Source of the DNA: JACCUZ01 sp038246575
GTDB taxonomy: Bacteria; Actinomycetota; Actinomycetes; JACCUZ01
DNA: 26,366 nucleotides
Reading direction: 5' to 3'
Assembly (NCBI GenBank): GCA_038246575.1
Contig: JBBRVU010000040.1
Location: 1-26,366 of the forward strand
Shown: in pieces, positions 15,229 to 23,055 of the stretch
How positions within the stretch are numbered: the first letter of the stretch is position 1
Layout: each line of letters starts with the position of its first letter
Notes under the pieces: model-generated
Databases searched by the model: none
What the model was told of the DNA's origin: nothing
Seen by the model: the letters and a program-made list of their open reading frames with translations, nothing else
Position numbers and translations under genes: made by a program

Positions 15229-16584
15229 TCACTGCGCGTAGTCCTTGGCCGCGTCCGCCTCCAGCGCCTTCATCGCACCCTCGACGTCCTGGGGGTCGCG
15301 CAGGAAGTCGGTGAGGTCCTTCCACTCCCCAGCGCCCTTGGTGCCACCGAATGCGGGCGGCGCCTGGTCGGACATGTCGAAGCGGAACGAGTCGCCCGCC
15401 CCGATGAGCGCCTTGGCGACGTCGCGCGAGGTGTCGTCGGGGTAGACGTCGTAGGAGACGTTCTTATTCGGCGAGGTGAACCCACCGGCCCTGACCCAGA
15501 TCTCGGCCGCCTGCGGGCTGGCGAGGTAGCGCAGCAGCGCCATCGCGCCCGGGTTGTCCTTGAACGCCACCGCGACGTCACCACCGCCCACCACGGACGG
15601 CTGGGAGCCGACCGCGGGGAACGGGAAGAACCTGGCATCGGTGCCGAGCTTGGCCTTCGTGGAACTGGTGATGACACCGGCGACGAAGTCGCCCTCGTAG
15701 ACCAAGGCCGCCTTCGGTGGGTTGGAGAACACCTTGGTCACCGAGGTCGGGAAGTCGGTCTGCAGCGCACCGCTGTTGCCGCCGGCGAGCAGCTTCGGGT
15801 CGCCCCAGATCTGGGCGAGCGTCTGCAGGGCCTTCTGCACCGACGGGTCGGTCCACTTGATCTCGTGCTTGGTGAGCTTGTCGTACATCTGCGGGCCGGC
15901 CTGGCTGAGGTAGACGTTCTCGAACCAGTCGGTGAGTGTCCAGCCGTCGGCCCCGCCCACGGAGACCGGCTCTTGCCCTGCGTCGGAGAGGGTCTGGGCG
16001 GCCTTGACAAACTCGTCCCAGGTCTTCGGCGGCTGGACGCCGGCCGCCTCGAAGGAGTGGACGTTGTACCAGACCGTCGACTTGTTGGACGCCTTGAACC
16101 AGACGCCGTAGAGCTTGCCGTCGACGCTGCCGAGGTCCTTCCACACCGGAGAGTAGTTCTCGTCGACGGCCGCGGACACGTCGCTGTCCAACGGCTGAAG
16201 GGCGCCGCTGGACACGAACTGGTTCATCAGTCCGGGCTGCGGCAGGACCGCGACGTCGGGTGGGCTGCCGCCCTTGACCCGCGGCGTGAGGACGCTGGCG
16301 ATCTGGTCACCGGTCGAGGTGTAGTTCACCGTCGCGCCGGTCTCGTCCTCGAAGGCCGAGAGCACGTTCTGGAAGTTCTTCTGCTCGTCGCCGGTCCACA
16401 CCGCGGCCACCTCGAGCGTGGTCCCCTTGAGGTCGGGCAGGGCGGCGCCGCTCGCGCCGCTGGTCGCACCCGTTGTGGGCGAGGCGGCACTGGTGTTGCC
16501 CGCCGACGAGCCGGAACTACCGCAGGCGCTCGCGGCGAGGACGACCCCCGCCGTCAGCGCCGTGAGTTGCAGCGTTCTCTTCAT
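15229..16584 (-). CDS. Sugar ABC transporter substrate-binding lipoprotein, alpha-glucoside (AglE) type
   Basis: A 451-residue extracellular binding protein. The signal peptide LTALTAGVVLAASAC gives a lipobox with the lipidated Cys at residue 21, followed by a Ser/Gly/Thr-rich linker to about residue 50. The mature protein has the family 1 binding-protein pattern: LEVAAVWTGDEQKNFQNVL, TSTGDQIASVLTPRVKGGSP, PDVAVLPQPGLMNQFVSSG, DGKLYGVWFKASNKSTVWYN and TWDEFVKAAQTL. This set, especially AVWTGDEQKNF and FKASNKSTVWYN, resembles AglE-type proteins that bind alpha-glucosides. Trehalose, maltose or related sugars are possible but not provable here. ATG 16584 overlaps the ATPase stop (ATGA). Confidence 0.92.
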   Translation of the reverse strand: MKRTLQLTALTAGVVLAASACGSSGSSAGNTSAASPTTGATSGASGAALPDLKGTTLEVAAVWTGDEQKNFQNVLSAFEDETGATVNYTSTGDQIASVLTPRVKGGSPPDVAVLPQPGLMNQFVSSGALQPLDSDVSAAVDENYSPVWKDLGSVDGKLYGVWFKASNKSTVWYNVHSFEAAGVQPPKTWDEFVKAAQTLSDAGQEPVSVGGADGWTLTDWFENVYLSQAGPQMYDKLTKHEIKWTDPSVQKALQTLAQIWGDPKLLAGGNSGALQTDFPTSVTKVFSNPPKAALVYEGDFVAGVITSSTKAKLGTDARFFPFPAVGSQPSVVGGGDVAVAFKDNPGAMALLRYLASPQAAEIWVRAGGFTSPNKNVSYDVYPDDTSRDVAKALIGAGDSFRFDMSDQAPPAFGGTKGAGEWKDLTDFLRDPQDVEGAMKALEADAAKDYAQ

Positions 16585-17843
16585 GATGCTTCCTTCCTCA
16601 TCTCGGTGTTCTCGCCAGCCAACTTCGTGGGTACGGCGTCGTCACGGGCATCCCGCTCCAGGGAGCGCCCGTCGTCGGGGTCGAACCAGTGCAGTCGGGC
16701 GGTGTCGACCGAGATCCGCACCGGCTGGTCCACCCGGGCCCGGGTGCGCGGGCTGCATCGGGCGACGACTACGGCCCGGTGGTCGCCACCGCCGACCAGC
16801 CCGGCCGGTGGCGCCTCGTCCGGCCCGGCCTCGGCCGTGTCCTCGCTGCTCACCCGGTCCGTGGCCACCCCGAAGTGCACCATGACGTCGGAGCCCATGG
16901 CCTCCACCAGCTCAGCGGTCGAGGTGAGCACGTTGCGCTCGGCGCCGGTGACCTCGGCGTCGTCCATGTCCTCGGGACGGATGCCCACGACCAGCTCCCG
17001 GCCGAGCCGCCCCGGCAGCCCAGGGTGCTCGGCGAGGACCTCCCCGGGGACCTCGAGGCGGTTCTCGCCCAGGGTGAGGACGAGCCGGTCGGCGTCGCGG
17101 TCGAGCTGGCCGTGGAGCAGGTTCATCGCCGGCGACCCGATGAAGCCGGCGACGAACAGGTTAAGCGGGTGGTCGTAGAGTGTCTGCGGGTGGTCGACCT
17201 GCTGCAGCAGGCCCTTGCTCATCACTGCGACCCGGTCGCCGAGCGTCATCGCCTCGGTCTGGTCGTGGGTGACGTAGATGGTGGTGACGCCCAGGTCCCG
17301 CTGCAGCCGCGCGATCTCGGCCCGCATCTGCACCCGCAGCTTGGCGTCGAGGTTGGACAGCGGCTCGTCCATGAGGAACGCCTGTGGCTCCCGGACGATG
17401 GCGCGGCCCATCGCCACCCGCTGCCGCTGGCCCCCGGACAGGTTGCGCGGCTTGCGGTCGAGGTGGTCCTCAAGGCCGAGGATCTCCGCCGCCCGGCGCA
17501 CTCGTGCCTTGATCTCCTGCTTGGGCATCTTGCGCAGCTGCAGCCCGAACGCGATGTTGTCGCGTACCGACAGGTGCGGATAGAGCGCGTAACTCTGGAA
17601 CACCATCGCCACGTCCCGGTCCCTCGACGGTACCCGGTTGACCACCCGGTCGCCGATGGCGACCGTGCCCTCACTGATCTCCTCCAGCCCGGCAACCATC
17701 CGCAGGGCGGTGGTCTTTCCGCACCCGGATGGCCCGACGAGCACGAGGAACTCCCCCTCGTGCACCCACAGGTTGAGATCGGTAACGGCGCGTGTGCCGT
17801 CGGCATAGATCTTGCCGACCCCGTCGAGCTTGACCTCGGCCAC
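16581..17843 (-). CDS. Sugar ABC transporter ATP-binding protein, MalK/UgpC/MsmK type
   Basis: A 420-residue ATPase. I chose GTG 17843 (then AEVKLDGVGKIYADGTRAV) because the family begins there and GGAGG precedes it; a start at 17951 would add 36 unconserved residues. Walker A is GPSGCGKTT (37-45), the Q-loop is MVFQSYALYPH, the signature is LSGGQRQR (135-142), Walker B is FLMDE (156-160) and the H-loop is H193. From about residue 240 to the end are the regulatory OB/TOBE repeats (GIRPEDM, HFGVATDRV, CSPRTRARVDQPVRI), with an acidic linker near residue 330. It is the first gene of the operon on the minus strand, so the promoter should lie in 17844-18010. One such ATPase often serves several sugar importers. 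Confidence 0.95.
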   Translation of the reverse strand: MAEVKLDGVGKIYADGTRAVTDLNLWVHEGEFLVLVGPSGCGKTTALRMVAGLEEISEGTVAIGDRVVNRVPSRDRDVAMVFQSYALYPHLSVRDNIAFGLQLRKMPKQEIKARVRRAAEILGLEDHLDRKPRNLSGGQRQRVAMGRAIVREPQAFLMDEPLSNLDAKLRVQMRAEIARLQRDLGVTTIYVTHDQTEAMTLGDRVAVMSKGLLQQVDHPQTLYDHPLNLFVAGFIGSPAMNLLHGQLDRDADRLVLTLGENRLEVPGEVLAEHPGLPGRLGRELVVGIRPEDMDDAEVTGAERNVLTSTAELVEAMGSDVMVHFGVATDRVSSEDTAEAGPDEAPPAGLVGGGDHRAVVVARCSPRTRARVDQPVRISVDTARLHWFDPDDGRSLERDARDDAVPTKLAGENTEMRKEAS

Positions 17844-18010
17844 CTCACCTCCACCGCTGTCGCTGCCGATTCCGTGCAGACCCGCGGGCACGTCGCAACC
17901 TGCGCCGTGTGCCGGCGCCTCCCTGTCTACCAACGCGTGAGCCGTTCCCACACTCTAGAAGCCAGAAAGTCCCCGGATTGTGATCCACCCCGCCCGGCGG
18001 CAGCCCGCCC

Positions 18011-19729
18011 TCAGCCGCCGGCCGCCACGTGCCGGCGCGACTGCACGATGCGGAACCGGCCGGAGACATAGGCGCCGTCGGTGTAGGCCGCGTTGGCCGC
18101 CGGGTTGGCCCCCGTGCCGTGGAAGTCGGAGAAGGCCGCGCTCTGGTTGACGTACACGCCACCGGTGAGGTTCTCCGACAGCGCGACACCGGCGTCCAGC
18201 GCCGCCTCCCGCGCCGCCTCGAGCACGTCCGCCGACGACGCGTAGACCGAGGCGGTCATCGCGCCGTGGGCGCGCACGGTGTCCCGGAAGCGGCGCAGGG
18301 ACTCCTCGGTGGAGCCGGTGGCGATGAGGTAGGCCACCGGACCGAAGCACTCCTGCGCGTACGCGTCGGGGTCGGCGTCCGCATCGAGAGCGAGCACGAG
18401 CGGCGTGCGCACCCGGGCGTCCGGCCAGGCCGGGTGGGTGACCTCGCGGCTCGCGACCAGGACCCGGTGTTGTCCGGCGCCGGCCGCGTCGAGCCGCTCC
18501 AGGACGCCGTCGTTGACGACTGCGCCGAGCAGCTCCACGGCACGGGCGTCGTCGCCCACGAGCTTGTCGAGGGCTGTCCCGATCCCGGCGCCTACCTCGT
18601 CGAAGGACTTGTGGCCCTCGTCGGTGTCGACGCCGTCGCGGGGGACGAAGACGTTCTGCGGGGCCGTGCACATCTGGCCGGTGTAGAGGGCGAAGGAGAA
18701 GGCGAGGTTGGCGCACATGCCGGCGAAGTCGTCCGTGGAGTCGACGACGACGGTGTTGACGCCGGCCTTCTCGGTGTAGACCGTTGCCTGGCGGGCGTGC
18801 TCCTCCAGCCAGGTGCCGAACGCCGTCGAGCCGGTGAAGTCGATGAGGCGCACCTCCGGGCGCACGGCCAGCAGCCCGGCCAGCCGGTCCTCCGGGGCCT
18901 CCGCGGCCAGCGTCACGAGGTCGGGGTCGTATCCGGCCTCGTCAAGGACCTCGCGCGCCACCTCGACCGTGATCGCGAGAGGCAGGACGGCGCGGGGGTG
19001 CGGCTTGACCACGACCGGGTTGCCGGTGGCGAGGCTGGCGAACAGCCCGGGCCAGGAGTTCCAGGTCGGGAAGGTGTTGCAGCCGATGACGAGCGCGACG
19101 CCGGCCGGTACGACGGTGAACGTCTTCTCCATCCGCAACGGCTCGCCCCGGGCCGGCTTCTCCCAGGCGGCCGTCGCCGGAGTACGGGTCTGCTCGTCGT
19201 AGCCGGCGGCGACCGCCTCCAGGGCCCGGTCGAGCGCGTGGGTCCCCCCGGCCTGGAAGGCCATGACGAAGGCCTGCCCAGACGTGTGCATGACCGCGTT
19301 GGCGAGCTCGAACACCCGCGAGTGCAGCCGGGCGAGCACCTCGACGCACACCGCGGCGCGGGCTTGGGGGCCGGCGTCACGCCAGGCGCGCATCCCGCGG
19401 GTGGCCGCGGCCAGCAGCGTGTCGATGGCGGCGTCGGTGGGCGGGACGTGCGGGTACGTGGTGCCGAGCTCCGGCCCGTACGGGCTCCGCTCGGTCGCCA
19501 CGCGGCCCTCCGCGCCCGGGGTCTCCAGCGGGAAGTCGGCGCCCATCCACATCTCGTACGCCGCCTTGCCGTCCGCCGCGGCGGTCTCGCCGTAGACCCG
19601 TGGGCTCGGTGACTCAGGGTAGAAACTCGCGTAGCCGCGGGTGCGCAGGGCGGACACCGCCGCCTCAAGAGTGTCGCGGTGCCGGTCGACCAGCTGTGCC
19701 CGTGCCGATGTGTCAGTCGTCGTCGTCAT
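18011..19729 (-). CDS. paaN: PaaN-type aldehyde dehydrogenase of phenylacetate degradation
   Basis: A 572-residue aldehyde dehydrogenase-family enzyme. ATG 19729 (MTTTTDTSARAQLVDRHRD) fits the usual PaaN N-terminus, with RGYASFYPESPSPRVYGE. The cofactor-binding region is VVPAGVALVIGCNTFPTWNS followed by NPVVVKPHPRAVLPLA. DFTGSTAFG and KAGVNTVVVDSTDD follow. The catalytic cysteine is C354 in YTGQMCTAPQNVFVP. In phenylacetate catabolism this family oxidises the ring-opened aldehyde, although actinobacterial stand-alone PaaN lacks the fused hydratase domain seen in PaaZ. The remaining pathway genes here are paaH-like and paaI-like, about 4-5 kb away on the other strand. No paaABCDE or paaK is in the window. 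Confidence 0.9.
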   Translation of the reverse strand: MTTTTDTSARAQLVDRHRDTLEAAVSALRTRGYASFYPESPSPRVYGETAAADGKAAYEMWMGADFPLETPGAEGRVATERSPYGPELGTTYPHVPPTDAAIDTLLAAATRGMRAWRDAGPQARAAVCVEVLARLHSRVFELANAVMHTSGQAFVMAFQAGGTHALDRALEAVAAGYDEQTRTPATAAWEKPARGEPLRMEKTFTVVPAGVALVIGCNTFPTWNSWPGLFASLATGNPVVVKPHPRAVLPLAITVEVAREVLDEAGYDPDLVTLAAEAPEDRLAGLLAVRPEVRLIDFTGSTAFGTWLEEHARQATVYTEKAGVNTVVVDSTDDFAGMCANLAFSFALYTGQMCTAPQNVFVPRDGVDTDEGHKSFDEVGAGIGTALDKLVGDDARAVELLGAVVNDGVLERLDAAGAGQHRVLVASREVTHPAWPDARVRTPLVLALDADADPDAYAQECFGPVAYLIATGSTEESLRRFRDTVRAHGAMTASVYASSADVLEAAREAALDAGVALSENLTGGVYVNQSAAFSDFHGTGANPAANAAYTDGAYVSGRFRIVQSRRHVAAGG

Positions 19730-19780
19730 GACGGGCAGCCTGTCACATCGCCGGACGTGGTCGGCAGGTCCGGATGGCAC

Positions 19781-20641
19781 TCAGCGGGCGGGCTTGACCG
19801 CCTGCAGTGTGTAGGTGTGCGGCAGCCGCCAAGGGCGGTCGGCCAGGCGCCACTCGTGGGGCTGCCCGGGCTCCATGAGCCCGGGCAGCGCGTCCCACGG
19901 CACGGTGTCGTGCTCGACCAGCATGGTGAGCTGCATTCCGGCGTCGAGCACAGCGGTGACGATCTCGCCGAGGCCGTGGTTCCACACGTGGGTGACGGTG
20001 TTGGCGAAGACCTGGTCAGTCGCGACGTACGTGCCGGGCTCGTCCCACACCGTCGGCTCGGGACGCTCGACGTACGGGTGCTCGATCACCAGCAGCCCGT
20101 CGGGCCGGGAGTCCTCGAGCGACCACAGCACCGGGTGGCCCTCGCGGAGGAACAGCCGCCCGCCCGGGCGGAGCAGGCCGGCGACCGTGTCGGCCCAGCG
20201 CCGGATGTCGGGCAGCCAGCACAGCGCCCCGATCCCGGTGAAGACGAGGTCGAACCGCTCGCGGCCCAGCGCGGCCGGAGCGGCGTAGACGTCGGACTGC
20301 ACGAAGTCCACGTCTGCGCCGGCGGCCGCGGCGAGGCGCCGGGCCTGCTCCAGCGAGGCCGCCGAGAAGTCGAGGCCGGTCATCCGGGCGCCGAGCCGGG
20401 CCAGCGACACCGTGTCGGTGCCGATGTGGCACTGCAGGTGCACGCCGTCGAGGCCGTCGACACTGCCGAGGCGCGGCAGGTCGAAGCGCACGATGTCGCT
20501 GAGGTGTCGAGGGTCGTCGGCGAAACGCTGGAACCCGTAGTCCGTCGACTCTGCGTGCGCGGGAGCCCGCTCGTCCCAGTTGGCGCGGTTGACGCTGCGA
20601 TAGTCGGCAGTGTCCGCGGCCTCGTCGGTGGGCTGTGTCAC
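19781..20641 (-). CDS. Class I SAM-dependent methyltransferase
   Basis: A 286-residue methyltransferase. I chose GTG 20641 because conserved sequence starts at DYRSVNRANWDERAPAHAES. The upstream ATG alternatives (20674, 20713) would run into the divergent gene. The SAM region is HLQCHIGTDTVSLARLGARM with TGLDFSAASLEQARRLA, then VDFVQSDVYAAP, FDLVFTGIGALCWLPDI and GLLRPGGRLFLREGHPVLW. The motif I variant LQCHIGTDT and the N-terminal VNRANWDERA are shared with a widespread actinobacterial group of unknown substrate. It is divergent from the DUF664 gene with only 31 bases between starts, and ends 51 bases from the paaN start, so it may be co-transcribed with paaN. Confidence 0.88.
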   Translation of the reverse strand: MTQPTDEAADTADYRSVNRANWDERAPAHAESTDYGFQRFADDPRHLSDIVRFDLPRLGSVDGLDGVHLQCHIGTDTVSLARLGARMTGLDFSAASLEQARRLAAAAGADVDFVQSDVYAAPAALGRERFDLVFTGIGALCWLPDIRRWADTVAGLLRPGGRLFLREGHPVLWSLEDSRPDGLLVIEHPYVERPEPTVWDEPGTYVATDQVFANTVTHVWNHGLGEIVTAVLDAGMQLTMLVEHDTVPWDALPGLMEPGQPHEWRLADRPWRLPHTYTLQAVKPAR

Positions 20642-20672
20642 CCGGCCGAGCCTGCCACTACGGTCGGGCGCC
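20642..20672. promoter_or_regulatory. 31-base divergent spacer
   Basis: Two genes start back to back here (GTG 20641 minus, ATG 20673 plus). The only -10-like word toward the plus gene is TACGGT around 20658-20663, about ten bases before the ATG. This leaves room only for very short or absent leaders. No clear Shine-Dalgarno sequence precedes either start. Confidence 0.3.
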
Positions 20673-21197
20673 ATGAGCGCACCCCGACCCCCGGAGCCGG
20701 ACTTCCGCGTCAACCCGCCGTTCGAGGCCGACGAGCGGACGATGCTCGACGCCTGGCTGGACTACCACCGCGGCACGCTGCCGTGGAAGTGCGACGGGCT
20801 GTCGGACGCCGAGCTGAAGGCGCGGTCGGCGCCGCCGTCGGGCCTGACGCTGCTCGGGCTGGTCCGGCACATGACCGAGGTGGAGCGCTCGTGGTTCCGG
20901 CAGCGCTTCGCCCGCGAGGACGTCCCCGACGCCTACTGCAGCGAGGAGTTCCCCGACGGCGACTTCGACCTGGTGGACGGCGCCGACGTGGCCGCCGACC
21001 TCGCGTCGTACCGGTCAGAGCTCGACGCCTGCCGCGCCGCCGTCGTCGGCCGGTCACTCGAGGAGGGCTTCGACCACTCCCGGCATGGGCGGGTCTCGCT
21101 GCGGTGGATCTACGTCCACATGATCGAGGAGTACGCCCGGCACAACGGCCACGCCGACCTGCTGCGCGAGCGAATCGACGGCGCCACCGGCGATTGA
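20673..21197 (+). CDS. DinB-family (DUF664) protein
   Basis: A 174-residue four-helix-bundle protein. ATG 20673 is followed by PEPDFRVNPPFEADERTML, the usual N-terminus of DUF664. Helix 2 carries LTLLGLVRHMTEVERSWFRQ with the first metal-ligand His. Helix 4 carries RWIYVHMIEEYARHNGHADLLRERIDG with two further His ligands. Family members are predicted metal-dependent, possibly mycothiol- or bacillithiol-linked, transferases, and no substrate is known for this group. The gene is followed by two large palindromes that probably terminate transcription against the convergent acyl-CoA dehydrogenase gene. Confidence 0.9.
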   Translation: MSAPRPPEPDFRVNPPFEADERTMLDAWLDYHRGTLPWKCDGLSDAELKARSAPPSGLTLLGLVRHMTEVERSWFRQRFAREDVPDAYCSEEFPDGDFDLVDGADVAADLASYRSELDACRAAVVGRSLEEGFDHSRHGRVSLRWIYVHMIEEYARHNGHADLLRERIDGATGD

Positions 21198-21234
21198 GCG
21201 CTGCCCTCCGTCGCCCGTCGCGGTCGCCCCCGAT

Positions 21235-21338
21235 GTGTCAGGGCGTGACGCGGCCCCAGCCACGCCACAGCCTGACAGACGGACGGCGTTGCGCAGGTGT
21301 CAGGGCGTGACGCGGCTGGGACCCCGCCAGAGCCTGAC
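21235..21338. repeat. two tandem palindromic units, terminator/REP-like
   Basis: The 20-base word GTGTCAGGGCGTGACGCGGC occurs at 21235-21254 and again at 21297-21316, a 62-base period. Each copy opens a hairpin closed by CCTGAC: GTCAGG (21237-21242) with CCTGAC (21271-21276), and GTCAGG (21299-21304) with CCTGAC (21333-21338). The first stem is extended by GTG/CAC after a two-base bulge. The units lie between convergent genes, so termination is the obvious job. The near-identical repetition recalls repetitive extragenic palindromes. Confidence 0.75.
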
Positions 21339-21362
21339 TGACCCGGAGGGAACCCGCCGGAC

Positions 21363-23000
21363 TCAGCCGGGCGGCGTGGCGCGCGCCACCAGAGCCACGA
21401 CGTCGAGGCGGGGTGGCAGCGTGCCATGCATCCCGGATGTCCCGGCGACGCCGCCCGGCTCGCCGACACCGAGCCGGCTCGCGCAGAAGGCGTCTGCCAC
21501 CGCGGGCGGCGCATGCTCCACCAGCAGCGCCGCCTGCAGGCAGCGCGCCAGCAGGGACGCCAGCGTGCGCGCCCGGAGCTCGAGGTCCTCCGCGCGGCGG
21601 ATCAGGTCGAGGACCGCCGTGACCGCCGTACGCAGCCGTGGCTCGGCGTCCGCGGCCGGCTCCACCTCCGCCTGCCACGCCTCGACGCTGTCCGGGGCCG
21701 TGCGCAACGCGCGCAGCACGTCGAGGGCGTTGACGTTGCCCGACCCTTCCCAGATCGAGTTCAACGGGGACTCCCGGAACAGCAGCGGCAGCACCGACTC
21801 CTCGACGTAGCCGTTGCCGCCAAGGCACTCGAGCGCCTCGGCCACCGCGGCCGGAGTGCGCTTGCACACCTCGAGCTTGGCGGCCGGCAAGGCGATCCGC
21901 AGCAGGTCGTCCTCGCCGGCGTCGCGAGCAGCGGCCAGCCGCATCCCAAGCGCGGTCGCCGCCTCGGCCTCGACGGCCAGGTCGGCGAGCACCACCTGCA
22001 TGAGCGGCTGGTCGGCGAGCCGGCGGCCGAACGCGCTGCGGTGCGTGGCGTGCCAGGCGGCCTCGGCGACGGCGCGGCGCACCAGCGCCGCCGAGCCGAG
22101 CACGCAGTCCAGCCGGGTGGCGGCCACCATCTCGATGATGGTGCGTACGCCGTGCCCCTCCTCCCCGAGCCGCCGCGCGTGCGTGCCGTCGAAGGTGACC
22201 TCCGCGGAGGCGTTGGAGCGGTTTCCGAGCTTGTCCTTGAGCCGCTCGATGCGAAATGCGCTCGGCCCGCCATCCACGGCGAGCCGTTCGACGAGGAAGC
22301 AGGTGAGCCCGTCCGGCGCCTGGGCGAGGACGAGGAAGACGTCGCCCATGGGCGCGGACATGAACCACTTGGCGCCGTGCAGGACGTATCCACCTGCGTC
22401 ATCGACAGCGGTCGCCCGAGTGGTGTTGGTACGGACGTCGGAGCCGCCCTGTCGCTCGGTCATCCCCATCCCGGCCAGCGCGCCGGCCTTGTCCGCGCCC
22501 GGGCGGTGGGACGGGTCATACGCGCGCGCCGCGAGCCGCGGCTCCCAGATGCTCGCGAGCGCAGGATCGGCCCGCAGCGCCGGCACCGCGGCGTACGTCA
22601 TCGACACCGGGCAGCCGTGGCCCGGCTCGAGCTGCGACCACAGGTGGAAGCCGGCGGCCCGCCGCAGGTGGGCGTGCGGGCCGACCTCGCACCACGGCGC
22701 CGCATGCAGCCCGTACCTCGTCGCCTGCTCGAGCAGCCAGTGGTAGGAGGGGTGGAAGTCGACCCGGTCCACCCGCTCCCCCGTGCGGTCGTGGGTGCGG
22801 AGCAGCGGCGGGTGGGCGTTCGCGAGCCGGGCGTGTTCCTGTGCCCGCGCCGAGCCGGCCGCTCGGGCCAGGTCGCCGAGGTCGGCCACGAGGCCCGCCC
22901 CGCCGAGCCGCGGCAGCGTCGCGGTCAGCGCCGGGTCATCGGCGAGCAGGTCGCGGTCGGCAAGCGGCGGCACCTGGTTGTCGGTGCCCTTCGGCGGCAT
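21363..23000 (-). CDS. AidB-like acyl-CoA dehydrogenase
   Basis: A 545-residue flavoprotein close to the 541 residues of E. coli AidB. ATG 23000 starts at PPKGTDNQVPPLADRDLLAD, the AidB-type N-terminus. It continues with VDFHPSYHWLLEQATRYGLH, the flavin-region motif GMGMTERQGGSDVRTNTTRA, YVLHGAKWFMSAPMGDVFLV and the C-terminal ECLGGNGYVEES, FRESPLNSIWEGSGNVNALD. AidB binds DNA and FAD and is linked to alkylation protection. In actinobacteria, members of this branch next to paa or fatty-acid genes may be ordinary acyl-CoA dehydrogenases. The gene is divergent from the PaaH-like gene, with 55 bases between starts. Confidence 0.92.
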   Translation of the reverse strand: MPPKGTDNQVPPLADRDLLADDPALTATLPRLGGAGLVADLGDLARAAGSARAQEHARLANAHPPLLRTHDRTGERVDRVDFHPSYHWLLEQATRYGLHAAPWCEVGPHAHLRRAAGFHLWSQLEPGHGCPVSMTYAAVPALRADPALASIWEPRLAARAYDPSHRPGADKAGALAGMGMTERQGGSDVRTNTTRATAVDDAGGYVLHGAKWFMSAPMGDVFLVLAQAPDGLTCFLVERLAVDGGPSAFRIERLKDKLGNRSNASAEVTFDGTHARRLGEEGHGVRTIIEMVAATRLDCVLGSAALVRRAVAEAAWHATHRSAFGRRLADQPLMQVVLADLAVEAEAATALGMRLAAARDAGEDDLLRIALPAAKLEVCKRTPAAVAEALECLGGNGYVEESVLPLLFRESPLNSIWEGSGNVNALDVLRALRTAPDSVEAWQAEVEPAADAEPRLRTAVTAVLDLIRRAEDLELRARTLASLLARCLQAALLVEHAPPAVADAFCASRLGVGEPGGVAGTSGMHGTLPPRLDVVALVARATPPG

Positions 23001-23055
23001 GGCTCGACGGTACGGCGTCGCCGGCGCCCCGTACCGGCTGTGCCAGGATCGCCGG

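Noticed and set aside
16820..16890. Acidic linker in the ABC ATPase C-terminal domain as a novel insertion
   Set aside because: Variable acidic linkers at this place in the TOBE region are common in actinobacterial MsmK/UgpC ATPases.
17844..18010. Possible LacI-type operator before the sugar ABC operon
   Set aside because: I looked for a symmetric CG-centred operator in the 167-base gap and found only weak partial symmetry; no regulator gene is adjacent.
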